Part shown: positions 1 through 8,199 of the stretch, in pieces
Numbering within the stretch: the first letter of the stretch is position 1
Layout of the letters: the number at the start of each line of letters is the position of its first letter
Assembly: GCF_030687295.1 (NCBI RefSeq)
Contig: NZ_CP117425.1
Location: 3,724,001 to 3,788,000, forward strand
Length of the DNA: 64,000 nucleotides
Direction: 5' to 3'
Origin: Pseudomonas beijingensis
GTDB taxonomy: Bacteria; Pseudomonadota; Gammaproteobacteria; Pseudomonadales; Pseudomonadaceae
Notes under the pieces: generated by a model
The model's database searches: none
Told to the model about the DNA's origin: nothing
The model's input: the letters and a program-made list of their open reading frames with translations, nothing else
Position numbers and translations under genes: made by a program

Positions 1-230
1 CAAGGGCTTGATGATCGCCGTGGACCTGGTGGCGGACAAGGTCACCCCGCGAGCCGCTGGACCCGGCCAACGGCCTGGCCTCGCGTATCGCCGAGCAAGC
101 GCGGCGCGCCGGCGTATTGCTGCGCCCGATCGGTAACAAAATCGTGATGTCGCCACCGCTGACCCTCACCTGCGACGAGGCCGCCCTGATGGTCGGTGTG
201 TTGGACAGCGCGCTCGCCGACTGCCGCTAG
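1..230 (+). pseudogene. Class III (PLP-dependent) aminotransferase, C-terminal fragment with a frameshift
   Basis: This is the 3' end of a gene entering from the left edge. The frame starting at base 2 reads KGLMIAVDLVADKVTPR. Coding then continues in the next frame from base 51 as EPLDPANGLASRIAEQ and on to a TAG at 228-230. The ending, with RPIGNKIVMSPPLTLT, matches the C-terminus of class III aminotransferases (omega-amino-acid:pyruvate or GABA type). The two frames join if two bases (CG) are missing from a CGCG near base 50. This may be a sequencing indel or a genuine mutation. The catalytic lysine region lies outside the window, so the substrate cannot be assigned. Confidence 0.6.
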
Positions 231-239
231 CCCGACCAG

Positions 240-261
240 CCGGCGCAGCGTGCTGCGCCGG
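240..261. terminator. Hairpin between the aminotransferase and the porin
   Basis: CCGGCGCAGC and GCTGCGCCGG form a perfect 10-bp inverted repeat around a 2-base centre, just after the aminotransferase stop. No T-tract follows, so it may be a weak terminator or an RNA-stabilising stem and not a classical intrinsic terminator. Confidence 0.35.
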
Positions 262-312
262 ATCCTGAATATAAAGACAGCCTTCAAAGGCGCACCACAA
301 GGAGCTCCAGCC

Positions 313-1638
313 ATGCGGAACCTATCCTGTATGGAATTTTTCGGCAGTGGTCTGGCCTGTACGCTGGCGCTTTGCGCCGCGAGTCAGGTCCAGGCCTATG
401 AGTTGTATGCCGATGACGACACGCACCTCAACGCCGACATGCTGGCGGTGTTCGGCCACTTCAACAGCCGCAAGAACTACGACGGCAGGCCCGGCGGTTC
501 AACCTGGCGCGAAGGCTTTATCAAGTATGGCGTCAGCGGCGACCAGGGCCTGGCCGGCCATGGCACCGCCTACGGGGCGTTCAGCCTGGTCAGTTCCGCC
601 ACTTGGGGCGATGGCGATTCGGCCGGTAATTCCCTTGGGTCCGAACGCACCACCAAGATCGAAGACGCTTACCTGGGCTGGCGCTCCGCCGACCTGTTCC
701 CCGTGCTGGGGCAGGACGGTGTCGATATTTCCGGCGGTCGCCAGGTGGTCAAGCTGGGCCGGGGTTTCTTGATCAACGATGACGGGCCGAACCTGGGCAA
801 AGGGCCTGCCGATGGTCGTTTGAATCGTGGCGGCGCCTATTACCTGGCCGCCCGGCACGCGTTCGATCAGACCGCGGTGTTGCGCTTGGGTGGGCAGGAC
901 GGGCTGCATGGCAGTGTGGTCTGGCTCAAGTCCGACAACCGCGCCCAGGCCGAAACCGAACTGACCGCCGGCACGCTGGACTACACCGCCAAGGCTGGGA
1001 CATTGGGCTTGACCTGGATCCATGGCCTTGATGTGAATGATCGCTGGGCCAGCGATTTGCAGAAGCAACGCGAGGGCATGGACGTCTACAGCATTCGTGG
1101 GGAAGGCGACGCGGGCATCGAGAACGCCAGCCTGGCATTTGAATACGCCTGGCAGGACAAGGACGCCGGCCCGCAGAGCGCCTGGTACGCCGAGGCCGGC
1201 TACACCTTTGCCGATCTGGCCTGGGCACCCAAGCTGACGTACCGCTACACCCGCTATTCGCAGAAGTGGGATTCGCTGTTCACCGGGCAGAGCACGGGTT
1301 ATGGCACCTGGTTCCAGGGCGAAGTCGCGGGTAACTATGCCGGACCCTTCAACAGCAACACGGGCATTCATCATGTCGGCCTGACCGCCACGCCGTTGGA
1401 GAACCTGACCCTCGGTGCGTTGTACTTCGATTACAACACCGTGCGTAAAGACAACGCCCTGAACCTGGATGCCCGTGAGCTGGACCTGTATGCCGAGTGG
1501 GCCGTGAACGAGCACTTGATCATCACTCCGCTGATCGGTCTCTACAAACCGGATCGGGATGCAACGACGGGGGGCAATCAAGTGGCGGGCAATGGCACCA
1601 ACGTGTACAGCCAGGTGACGGTGGCCGTGCCGTTCTAA
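313..1638 (+). CDS. Outer-membrane porin-like beta-barrel protein
   Basis: This 441-residue protein has a signal peptide (hydrophobic stretch about residues 8-20, cleavage near QVQA-YE). It then shows alternating aromatic and polar strands and ends in VTVAVPF with a terminal Phe, the usual signal for BAM-dependent barrel insertion. The ATG at 313 follows AAGGAG at the right distance; longer in-frame readings lack a ribosome site. It resembles the large specific porins pseudomonads use to take up organic acids (OprD-like size), but I cannot place it in a named family. It lies between an aminotransferase and the aromatic catabolic cluster, so it may be the outer-membrane entry for one of their substrates. 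Confidence 0.7.
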   Translation: MRNLSCMEFFGSGLACTLALCAASQVQAYELYADDDTHLNADMLAVFGHFNSRKNYDGRPGGSTWREGFIKYGVSGDQGLAGHGTAYGAFSLVSSATWGDGDSAGNSLGSERTTKIEDAYLGWRSADLFPVLGQDGVDISGGRQVVKLGRGFLINDDGPNLGKGPADGRLNRGGAYYLAARHAFDQTAVLRLGGQDGLHGSVVWLKSDNRAQAETELTAGTLDYTAKAGTLGLTWIHGLDVNDRWASDLQKQREGMDVYSIRGEGDAGIENASLAFEYAWQDKDAGPQSAWYAEAGYTFADLAWAPKLTYRYTRYSQKWDSLFTGQSTGYGTWFQGEVAGNYAGPFNSNTGIHHVGLTATPLENLTLGALYFDYNTVRKDNALNLDARELDLYAEWAVNEHLIITPLIGLYKPDRDATTGGNQVAGNGTNVYSQVTVAVPF

Positions 1639-1660
1639 GCAGAGGGGTGTTCAGTAAGCC

Positions 1661-1752
1661 CTGTGAGAGCGAGCTTGCTCGCGATGATGGCGGCCCAATC
1701 AACACCCATCTCAACTGATCCACCGCTATCGCGAGCAAGCTCGCTCCCACAG
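1661..1752. repeat. REP pair (GAGCGAGCTTGCTCGCGA family)
   Basis: Two oppositely oriented copies of the GAGCGAGCTTGCTCGCGATG core are separated by about 50 bases, forming a REP doublet after the porin gene. This is the common fluorescent-Pseudomonas REP family. Confidence 0.9.
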
Positions 1753-1780
1753 GGCACCGGTATGGCCGCACCTCCGGTTT

Positions 1781-2533
1781 CTAGCCGACGGCGGGCGGAT
1801 GTTGCATCCGCTCGGCAATCCGCCGGGTGGTGTCCATCACCATTTCAACCACGGTTTCCTGGCGCAGCAGCTTGAAGCTGTCGGTGCTGCCGACGGCCGA
1901 GAGACTGCCCACCACTTCGTCGAGCTCCGGGTTGACGATCGGCGCCGCGATACCGGTGAGGCCCAGGTTGAGTTCGTCGTGGGTCATGCAATAGCCGTCC
2001 TTGCGTATCTTTTTCGCGGCCTTGGAAAAACTTGTCCAGTCATGGCCGCTGTCGGGGTCGTTGGCCAGGTGTTCTTCGAACAGGCGTTGCAGGCGCCGGC
2101 CCTTCTGAAAGGCGATCAACACCTTGGATTGCGCACCGCGAAAAAACGGCAGCGGTTGGCCACGGCCGAATGAAAACTGGTAGGTGTCACTGGGTTCGGC
2201 AATGTAGGTGTTGATGATGCGACCGTCGTAGAAAACGCTGGCGAACACCGCCAGGCCAGTGGCGTCGGACAGCTCGTGCATCAACTCGCGGCCGGCCACG
2301 AGGATCGGGTCGTACTGCCGCATCATCCAGTCCAGCTCAATGATGCGTGGCCCCAGGCCGTAGCTGCCGGCATCCACCCGGACCAGCAGGCCGGCGTCGC
2401 ACAAATCCTTGACGTAGCGGTACACGGTCGCCCGTGACAGGCCCATGTGCTCGGCGATGGTATCGGGGTCGATCTTCAGCGATGCCGGGCCGAAAAGGTC
2501 CAGCACACTCAACATTTTGCTCAGACTGCTCAT
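1781..2533 (-). CDS. IclR-family transcriptional regulator
   Basis: This 250-residue protein has an N-terminal winged helix (about residues 5-60; helix-turn-helix around DTIAEHMGLSRATVYRYVKD) and a C-terminal IclR effector domain (about 80-250; GIAAPI motif). IclR proteins control aromatic and organic-acid catabolic genes in response to a pathway metabolite. I start at the ATG at 2533, preceded by AGGAG; the longer reading to 2650 has no ribosome site and an atypical N-terminus. The gene is transcribed away from the catabolic operon at 2807, and the shared 273-base gap contains inverted repeats, so it is the likely local regulator. The effector is unknown. Confidence 0.85.
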   Translation of the reverse strand: MSSLSKMLSVLDLFGPASLKIDPDTIAEHMGLSRATVYRYVKDLCDAGLLVRVDAGSYGLGPRIIELDWMMRQYDPILVAGRELMHELSDATGLAVFASVFYDGRIINTYIAEPSDTYQFSFGRGQPLPFFRGAQSKVLIAFQKGRRLQRLFEEHLANDPDSGHDWTSFSKAAKKIRKDGYCMTHDELNLGLTGIAAPIVNPELDEVVGSLSAVGSTDSFKLLRQETVVEMVMDTTRRIAERMQHPPAVG

Positions 2534-2651
2534 TTCGCTCCTAAAGGGGGAATGGCGCGTAGGGGGTCGTTGGGTGAGCACTATAGGTAGCCACGGCGGC
2601 GATGAAAAGCCCGCGGGCTCGCTCAGGAGCGCGTTGCCACGGTAACCCAAT

Positions 2652-2729
2652 GCTTGAGAAATACAAGCGTATTTTCAGTCGTTTACTCTTTTAAAATATG
2701 CATTAATCTCAAAATATGATTTTAATGCA
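2652..2729. promoter_or_regulatory. Candidate IclR operator region in the divergent promoter gap
   Basis: Two inverted repeats lie in the AT-rich gap before the catabolic operon. GCTTG-N7-CAAGC spans 2652-2668. TGCATTAA-N15-TTAATGCA spans 2699-2729 and contains a repeated AAAATATG. Their position between the IclR gene and its probable target operon suggests operators; this is inferred from symmetry alone. Confidence 0.4.
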
Positions 2730-2806
2730 GAAAAATAGCTTGTTTTGTCGGTTGTGCTGTGTGATAAATCTCAGCCACTGCAAACGCTCGATGAAGAGGG
2801 CTGGAA

Positions 2807-4348
2807 ATGAATGGTGCGCAACTGATAGTGAAGGCGGCGGTGGCAAGCGGTATCGAATACTGCTTCGCCAATCCCGGAACGACTGAAATTCCCCTGGTGG
2901 CAGCCATGGCCAGCGCGCCAGCCCTCAAGCCAGTGTTGTCCTTGTTCGAAGGCGTGTGCACCGGCGCGGCGGACGGCTACGGCCGGGTTGCCGGCAAGCC
3001 GGCGATGACCCTGACGCACCTCGGCCCAGGTTTTGCCAATGGCATTGCCAACCTGCACAACGCGCGTCGCGCCAACACCCCGATCGTCAACGTGATCGGC
3101 GATCACGCGTCCTGGCACGTCAATTACGATCCACCCCTGGCCAGTGACATCCAGGCGTTGGCCGGCAGCGTTTCCAAGTGGGTACGTACTTCGCGCACGG
3201 CATCGGGCGTCGGTGAAGATTTCCAGGAGGCGGTGCGTGCCGCCTGGCAAGCCAACGGCCAGATCGCCAGCCTGATCCTGCCAATGGACTTGCAAGCCAA
3301 CACCGTGCAGCACGAGAAAGCCTTCACGGCCTTGCAGGCTCCGGTCCGGCGTTTTGCCGGTGACCGCATCGAGGCGGTCGCCCAGGCATTGCGCGAGGGT
3401 CGGCGCCTGGTGTTTATCGTTGGCGACCATGGCTTGTCCGTCGCCGGCCTGGAAGCGGCGGGGCGCCTGGCGCAACTGCCGGGCGTGCGCCTGTTCGCCG
3501 AAACCTTTCCACGCATGAGTTATCGCGGCGGTGGCCTGCCAGACCTGGATCGCCTGCCGTACTTCCCCGAAGTGGCCATCGAGATCCTTGACCAATACGA
3601 CGCGGTGGTCTGCGCCGGCGTCCCGGAGCCCATCAGCTACTTCGGCTACGAAGGCATTGCCTCCCGGCTGGCAGAGCGTGACCGTCTGCTGTGCCTGGCT
3701 GAGGTGGGGGACGATGTTGCCGGGGCGCTCACTGCGCTGGCCGATGCCCTTGAAGCGCCGGCTTACGTGCCCACGCCAACTGGTATCGAACTGCCGCCCA
3801 GCGAAGCCACGTTGACGCCGCAGTCGGTGGGCCAGGTGCTGGCCGCGTCGCTGCCGGACGACTGCATCGTTTCGGTGGAAGGCGGGACGTGCGGCTATCC
3901 GTTCTTCACCGCCTCGGCCCATGCCGCACGGCATCGGGTGTTGACCAACACCGGTGGGGCCATCGGCCAGGGTATCCCGGTGGGTTTTGGTGCTGCCATG
4001 GCCGAGCCTGGCAACAAGGTGTTTTGCCTGCAGTCGGACGGCAGTGCCCAGTACACCATCCAGACCTTGTGGAGCATCGCCCGCGAGCAACTGCCGGTGG
4101 TGATCCTGATCGCGGCCAACCATCGCTACGCCATCCTGCAAAACGAACTGCGTCGCTTCGGCATGACCGAGCTGGGCCCCGAGGCCCTGAGCCTGACGGT
4201 GCTGGATCGCCCACGCATCGATTGGAAGGCCCTGGCCAAGGGCTACGGCTTGCCGGCCAGCACCGTGCACACCAATGGTGAGCTGCACCGCGCCCTGGCC
4301 AATGCCAAGGCCGACGGCGGTCCTTGCCTGATTGAAATGGCGCTGTGA
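2807..4348 (+). CDS. Thiamine-diphosphate-dependent enzyme, benzoylformate decarboxylase / acetolactate synthase-like
   Basis: This 513-residue protein has the usual three domains: PYR (about 1-170, with the activating Glu48 in LFEGVCTGAADGYGR), a central domain (about 185-310) and PP (about 340-513). The PP metal/ThDP motif reads SDGSAQYTIQTLW in place of GDGS and continues to the ANHRYAIL segment. The family decarboxylates or condenses 2-keto acids. Followed by an aldehyde dehydrogenase, it most simply acts as a 2-keto-acid decarboxylase giving an aldehyde, as MdlC does in mandelate breakdown. It starts the operon; the next ORF begins 10 bases after its stop. Annotation pipelines would probably call it acetolactate synthase large subunit, but there is no small subunit here, so I favour decarboxylase. 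Confidence 0.75.
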   Translation: MNGAQLIVKAAVASGIEYCFANPGTTEIPLVAAMASAPALKPVLSLFEGVCTGAADGYGRVAGKPAMTLTHLGPGFANGIANLHNARRANTPIVNVIGDHASWHVNYDPPLASDIQALAGSVSKWVRTSRTASGVGEDFQEAVRAAWQANGQIASLILPMDLQANTVQHEKAFTALQAPVRRFAGDRIEAVAQALREGRRLVFIVGDHGLSVAGLEAAGRLAQLPGVRLFAETFPRMSYRGGGLPDLDRLPYFPEVAIEILDQYDAVVCAGVPEPISYFGYEGIASRLAERDRLLCLAEVGDDVAGALTALADALEAPAYVPTPTGIELPPSEATLTPQSVGQVLAASLPDDCIVSVEGGTCGYPFFTASAHAARHRVLTNTGGAIGQGIPVGFGAAMAEPGNKVFCLQSDGSAQYTIQTLWSIAREQLPVVILIAANHRYAILQNELRRFGMTELGPEALSLTVLDRPRIDWKALAKGYGLPASTVHTNGELHRALANAKADGGPCLIEMAL

Positions 4349-4358
4349 AGGAGCGGAT

Positions 4359-5850
4359 ATGAATCAGATTCAATTGTTACCTGCGGTCGAGAAGTTCCTG
4401 TCGCAACCCGGGCGCCTGTTTATCGGTGGCACCTGGCAGGACGCCGCCGATGGTCACCGGTTTGCCGTGGAAAACCCGGCCAGCGAATCCATCCTGGCTG
4501 AAGTCGCCGAAGGCGGCGAACGCGACGTGGATGCCGCCGTCGCTGCTGCCCGTGCGGCCTTCACGGGGACCTGGGCACAACAGTCGCCGGCCCAGCGCGG
4601 GTTGTTGCTGTTTCGCCTGGCGGAACTGCTCGACCAGCATCGCGAAGAACTGGCGCAACTGATCACTCTGGAAAACGGCAAGCCGATCGCCGCGGCCCGC
4701 GGGGAAGCGGCCAGCGCGGCCAACATCATTCGTTACTTCGCCGGTTGGCCGACCAAGATCGAAGGCAGCACGCATCCGGTGTCGCCCTCCAGCGGCGCGC
4801 CGATGCTCAACTACACCTTGCGCGAGCCGGTGGGCGTCTGCGCCTTGATCGTGCCGTGGAACTTCCCGTTGACCATGTGCGTGTGGAAGCTCGGCCCGGT
4901 GCTGGCGACCGGTTGTGTCGCGGTGCTCAAGCCCGCCGAGCAGACGCCCCTGGTTGCCATTCGCCTGGTGCAACTGATCGAGGCCGCCGGTTTCCCGGCC
5001 GGGGTGGTCAACCTGCTGACTGGCCTGGGTGCGCAGACTGGCGCGCCGCTGGCCCAGCACTCGGACGTGGACAAGATCGCCTTCACCGGCTCGACCCAGG
5101 TGGGCCGCCTGATCGCCCAAGCGGCCACCGGCAACATGAAGAAGGTGTCGCTGGAACTGGGTGGCAAGTCCCCCAACATCATCCTGCCGGACGCCGATAT
5201 CGTCCGGGCCGCCAAAGGCGCCGCCGATGGCATTTTCTACAACCAGGGCCAGGTTTGCACCGCCGGATCACGTTTGTACGTGCACGCCACGCGTCCTCGA
5301 TCAGGTGCTTGAAGAACTCCAGCGCCACGCGACCGCCCATGTGTTGGGGCCAGGCCTGGATCCGGCCAGCAGCATGGGCCCGCTGGTCTCGGCCCGGCAA
5401 CTGGGCACGGTGCGTGGCTACCTGCAACGGGGTCAGGAGGAAGGCGCCGAACTGATCTGCGGCGGTGACCGGCCGGCCCACCTGGAGCGCGGCCACTTCA
5501 TCCGCCCCAGCGTGTTTCTCGACCGCGCCGAGCGCGCCTGTGTCGCCCGGGAAGAAATCTTCGGCCCGGTGCTGACCGTCATGAGCTGGACCGAAATCGA
5601 TGAACTGGTGCTGCGCGCCAATGACTCGCCTTACGGCCTGGCGGCCGGGCTCTGGACCCGCGACTTGCGTTCCGCCCATCGCGTGGCGGCGCAGTTGAAG
5701 GCCGGCTCGGTGTGGATCAACTGCTGGAACGTCGTCGACCCGGCCTCGCCCTTTGGCGGCTACAAGCAATCCGGCTGGGGTCGGGAAATGAGTAAGAACG
5801 TGATCGATGCCTACACCGAAACCAAAAGTGTCTTCGTCGATCTGGCCTGA
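4359..5850 (+). pseudogene. Aldehyde dehydrogenase, interrupted by one frameshift
   Basis: The first frame (4359 to about 5290) encodes residues 1 to about 310, with the NAD-binding IVPWNFPL motif, the general base in LELGGKSPN and the nucleophile in GQVCTAG. The C-terminal half resumes in another frame as RVLDQVLEELQRHA, carries EEIFGPV and SPFGGYKQSGWGRE, and ends at 5850. Removing one base near 5290 restores a normal-length ALDH of about 496 residues. Position in the operon suggests it oxidises the aldehyde made by the upstream ThDP enzyme. Either the gene is recently broken or the base is a sequencing error. Codon usage is intact on both sides. Confidence 0.85.
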
Positions 5851-5876
5851 GCCGAATAATCACAAGAGGAACTGCT

Positions 5877-6671
5877 ATGGATCTGGAATTGCAAGGCCGC
5901 GTGGCGATCGTCACCGGCGGTGGTATGGGCATCGGCAAGGAAGTCGCGCGCTTTTTGTCCCAGGAAGGTTGCAAGGTGGTGATCTGCGCGCGGCGCATGG
6001 AGTTTCTCCAGCAAGCCGCCGAGGAAATCACCGCAGAGACCGGCAACGAAGTGCTGCCGTTGTTCTGTGACACCAACCAGATGTCGGCGGTGTCCGACAT
6101 GGTCGAGGCGGCCCACAAGCACTTTGGCCGCATCGACATCCTGGTCAACGGCGCCGCGGCGCCGTCCGGCGTGGTGCGCAACGACATCGAGCATGCCGGC
6201 GACGACGAATTGCTCTCGGACCTCAACACCAAGGTGATCGGCTATTTCCGCTGCGCCAAGGCGGTGACCCCGCACATGAAGGCCGGTGGCTTCGGTCGCA
6301 TCATCAACATCGGTGGCCTGACCGGGCGTGGCAGCAAAGTCCTTTCGGGCATGCGCAACCTGGCCATCGCCCACATGACCAAGACCCTCTCCGACCAACT
6401 CGGCCCCTCCGGCATCACGGTCAACCTGATCCACCCCGGCGTGGTCGACACCCCGCACATCCAGGAGCTGTACGAGCGCGAAGGGGTCAAGCAGGGCAAG
6501 ACGCCCGAGCAGGTGGAGCAGGCCTACATCGATGCGACGCCGATCCGACGCACCCTGGCGCCCATCGAAATGGGCTGGCTGATCGGTTTCCTCGCATCGC
6601 CCAAGGCGGGCGCCGTGACCGGGGAATCCATTGGCATCGATGGCGGCTTGACCCGCGGCATCTTCATTTGA
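5877..6671 (+). CDS. SDR-family oxidoreductase lacking the YxxxK catalytic pair
   Basis: This 264-residue Rossmann protein has the cofactor motif TGGGMGIG (about residues 13-20), the ILVNGAA strand and the C-terminal PGVVDTPHI loop typical of classical short-chain dehydrogenases. The segment that should hold Ser and YxxxK reads IINIGGLTG then SGMRN, so the catalytic Ser, Tyr and Lys all appear replaced. The rest of the fold is conserved, with TKTLSDQLGPSGITVNLI following normally, so this is not decay. It may bind NAD(P) with altered chemistry or a non-redox role. A ribosome site (AAGAGGAA) precedes the ATG. It sits third in the catabolic operon. Confidence 0.8.
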   Translation: MDLELQGRVAIVTGGGMGIGKEVARFLSQEGCKVVICARRMEFLQQAAEEITAETGNEVLPLFCDTNQMSAVSDMVEAAHKHFGRIDILVNGAAAPSGVVRNDIEHAGDDELLSDLNTKVIGYFRCAKAVTPHMKAGGFGRIINIGGLTGRGSKVLSGMRNLAIAHMTKTLSDQLGPSGITVNLIHPGVVDTPHIQELYEREGVKQGKTPEQVEQAYIDATPIRRTLAPIEMGWLIGFLASPKAGAVTGESIGIDGGLTRGIFI

Positions 6672-6683
6672 GGAGCAGCAGTG

Positions 6684-7724
6684 ATGAGTAACGGAACCCT
6701 TTTGGTCGCCACCGTAGGGCAAGCGGTGATCCGCAGCGCCGACGATGGCCGTACCTGGCATCGCCTGGGCCTGGGCCAGGATCTGGAGTTCGATGCGATC
6801 ACCCGATCCCTGAGTTTCCACCCGGGTACGCCTGAGGTGATCTATGCCGGCACCGACGTCGGCCTGTGCATCAGCCATGACACTGGCGGCCATTGGCAGC
6901 GGGTGGATTCGCCGTTCAACGGGCAAACCGTGTGGAAGGTGGCCGTGGATCCGCAGGATGCGCAGCGCATTTTCGTCGGCACCGGTGCGCCTTCGCGCGC
7001 GGTACTGTGGCGCACCCTTGACGGTGGCCAGAGCTGGGATCGCGCCCCCGTGGAGATCCCGGAGTTCTGCGACGGCGTCAGTCGTCCACGCTTGCTGGCG
7101 TTCGCCTACGACCCGACGGACCGCAACCAGCTCTGGTTCGGCCTGGAGGAGGGCGGGCTGTTCCACAGTCGTGACGGTGGCGATAGCTGGACCCGCGTTG
7201 ATGACCGCCTGTTGTGGGACTACAACTCGGACGTGCATAACATCGTGGTCCTGCCCAACCATGGACAGAAGGTCATCGTCGTGGTGTGCGTCAACGCCGT
7301 GTACCGCAGCCTCGACGAGGGGCAGACCTGGACCGGCATCGTTGCCCGGGAAACCTTCGGCCTGTACTACGTGCGCGCCATGAATGCCGCGTTGGGCAGT
7401 GAAAATACGCTCTACCTGAGCATCTCCGACGGCACCCCCGGCACCACCAGCAAGGTGCTGGTCTCCCGGGATGCCGCCCTCAGTTGGGAAGTGCTGCCGC
7501 TGCCGCAACAACCCAATTCCTGTGTCTGGGCGATTGCCTTGAACCCTGCCGACCCTCGCCAGATCGTCGCCGGTACCAAGTACGGGCATCTGTTCACGTC
7601 CGAGAACGGTGGTGACGGCTGGCAGAAGCAGTGGCGTGAATTCAGTGAAATCGCTGATGTGCTCTGGACGCCCGCCGTGGCGCAAATCAAGTCCGGGCAT
7701 CAATCCATCATCAAGAAGAACTGA
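6684..7724 (+). CDS. Cytoplasmic seven-Asp-box (BNR/sortilin-type) beta-propeller protein
   Basis: This 346-residue protein has seven evenly spaced Asp-box motifs (SADDGRTW, SHDTGGHW, TLDGGQSW, SRDGGDSW, SLDEGQTW, SRDAALSW, SENGGDGW), as expected for a seven-bladed beta-propeller. It has no signal peptide, unlike most secreted sialidase-like or YCF48/HCF136-like relatives. AGGAG sits eight bases before the ATG at 6684. Its place among soluble catabolic enzymes suggests a cytoplasmic role, perhaps as a lactonase, isomerase or scaffold, but no catalytic residue can be named. The function is unknown. Confidence 0.75.
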   Translation: MSNGTLLVATVGQAVIRSADDGRTWHRLGLGQDLEFDAITRSLSFHPGTPEVIYAGTDVGLCISHDTGGHWQRVDSPFNGQTVWKVAVDPQDAQRIFVGTGAPSRAVLWRTLDGGQSWDRAPVEIPEFCDGVSRPRLLAFAYDPTDRNQLWFGLEEGGLFHSRDGGDSWTRVDDRLLWDYNSDVHNIVVLPNHGQKVIVVVCVNAVYRSLDEGQTWTGIVARETFGLYYVRAMNAALGSENTLYLSISDGTPGTTSKVLVSRDAALSWEVLPLPQQPNSCVWAIALNPADPRQIVAGTKYGHLFTSENGGDGWQKQWREFSEIADVLWTPAVAQIKSGHQSIIKKN

Positions 7725-7735
7725 GGGATCGCGCG

Positions 7736-8185
7736 ATGAAAGTCGAAGTCGTTCGTACGCACCTGTCGTTGTTCGTGAGCGACCCTGAAGTGTCGGCACG
7801 TTGGTACGCCGATGTGCTGGGCATGCATGAAAGCGCCCGGGGTGAAAGCTGGATCATGATGGCGTTTGGTGCCAAGCATCACGACATCGCGTTGCTCCGC
7901 GCGGAACCCGGAGCCCACCAGGGCGGCCTGGGGTTGCAGCACTACGGGCTGGAGATCGCGGGCGACATGACCACCCTGCGCAAGCTCTACGGCATGTTGC
8001 TGAAAAAGGGCGTTGAGGTGGTAAAGATCACCGACCACGAGATCGGCAACGGCGTGTATTTCAACGACCCCGATGGCAATCGCATGGAATTTTTTCTCGA
8101 GTCCGAACACGACGACGCGCGCGGCAAGGCCCGCTTCAAGGCCGCTGGGGCTCCCAGCCGGCATTTCGATCTCGACCCACTTTGA
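7736..8185 (+). CDS. VOC-superfamily protein, type I extradiol dioxygenase-like
   Basis: This 149-residue protein has two beta-alpha-beta-beta-beta vicinal-oxygen-chelate modules. The likely metal triad is visible: His9 (RTHLSLFVSD), His69 (LQHYGLEI) and Glu118 (NRMEFFLE), with 60- and 49-residue spacings close to those of the His-His-Glu triad in catechol 2,3-dioxygenases. The YFNDPDGNRMEFF motif is typical of the family. With a flavin hydroxylase, C-C hydrolase-like protein and hydratase downstream, ring cleavage of a catechol is the simplest role. The single short module could instead belong to a glyoxalase- or isomerase-type enzyme. It starts 11 bases after the propeller gene. Confidence 0.75.
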   Translation: MKVEVVRTHLSLFVSDPEVSARWYADVLGMHESARGESWIMMAFGAKHHDIALLRAEPGAHQGGLGLQHYGLEIAGDMTTLRKLYGMLLKKGVEVVKITDHEIGNGVYFNDPDGNRMEFFLESEHDDARGKARFKAAGAPSRHFDLDPL

Positions 8186-8199
8186 ATGAGACTTTTCTT

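Noticed and set aside
499..1581. A 360-residue minus-strand reading frame opposite the porin
   Set aside because: No recognisable domain and no ribosome site; the plus strand encodes a signal peptide and beta-barrel.
2771..4288. A 505-residue minus-strand reading frame opposite the ThDP enzyme
   Set aside because: It is an antisense shadow in GC-rich DNA; the plus-strand product has all ThDP-enzyme motifs.
5811..7799. A 662-residue reading frame on the minus strand opposite the SDR, propeller and VOC genes
   Set aside because: It has no ribosome site or protein motif and mirrors the codon bias of the plus-strand genes, which have clear families.
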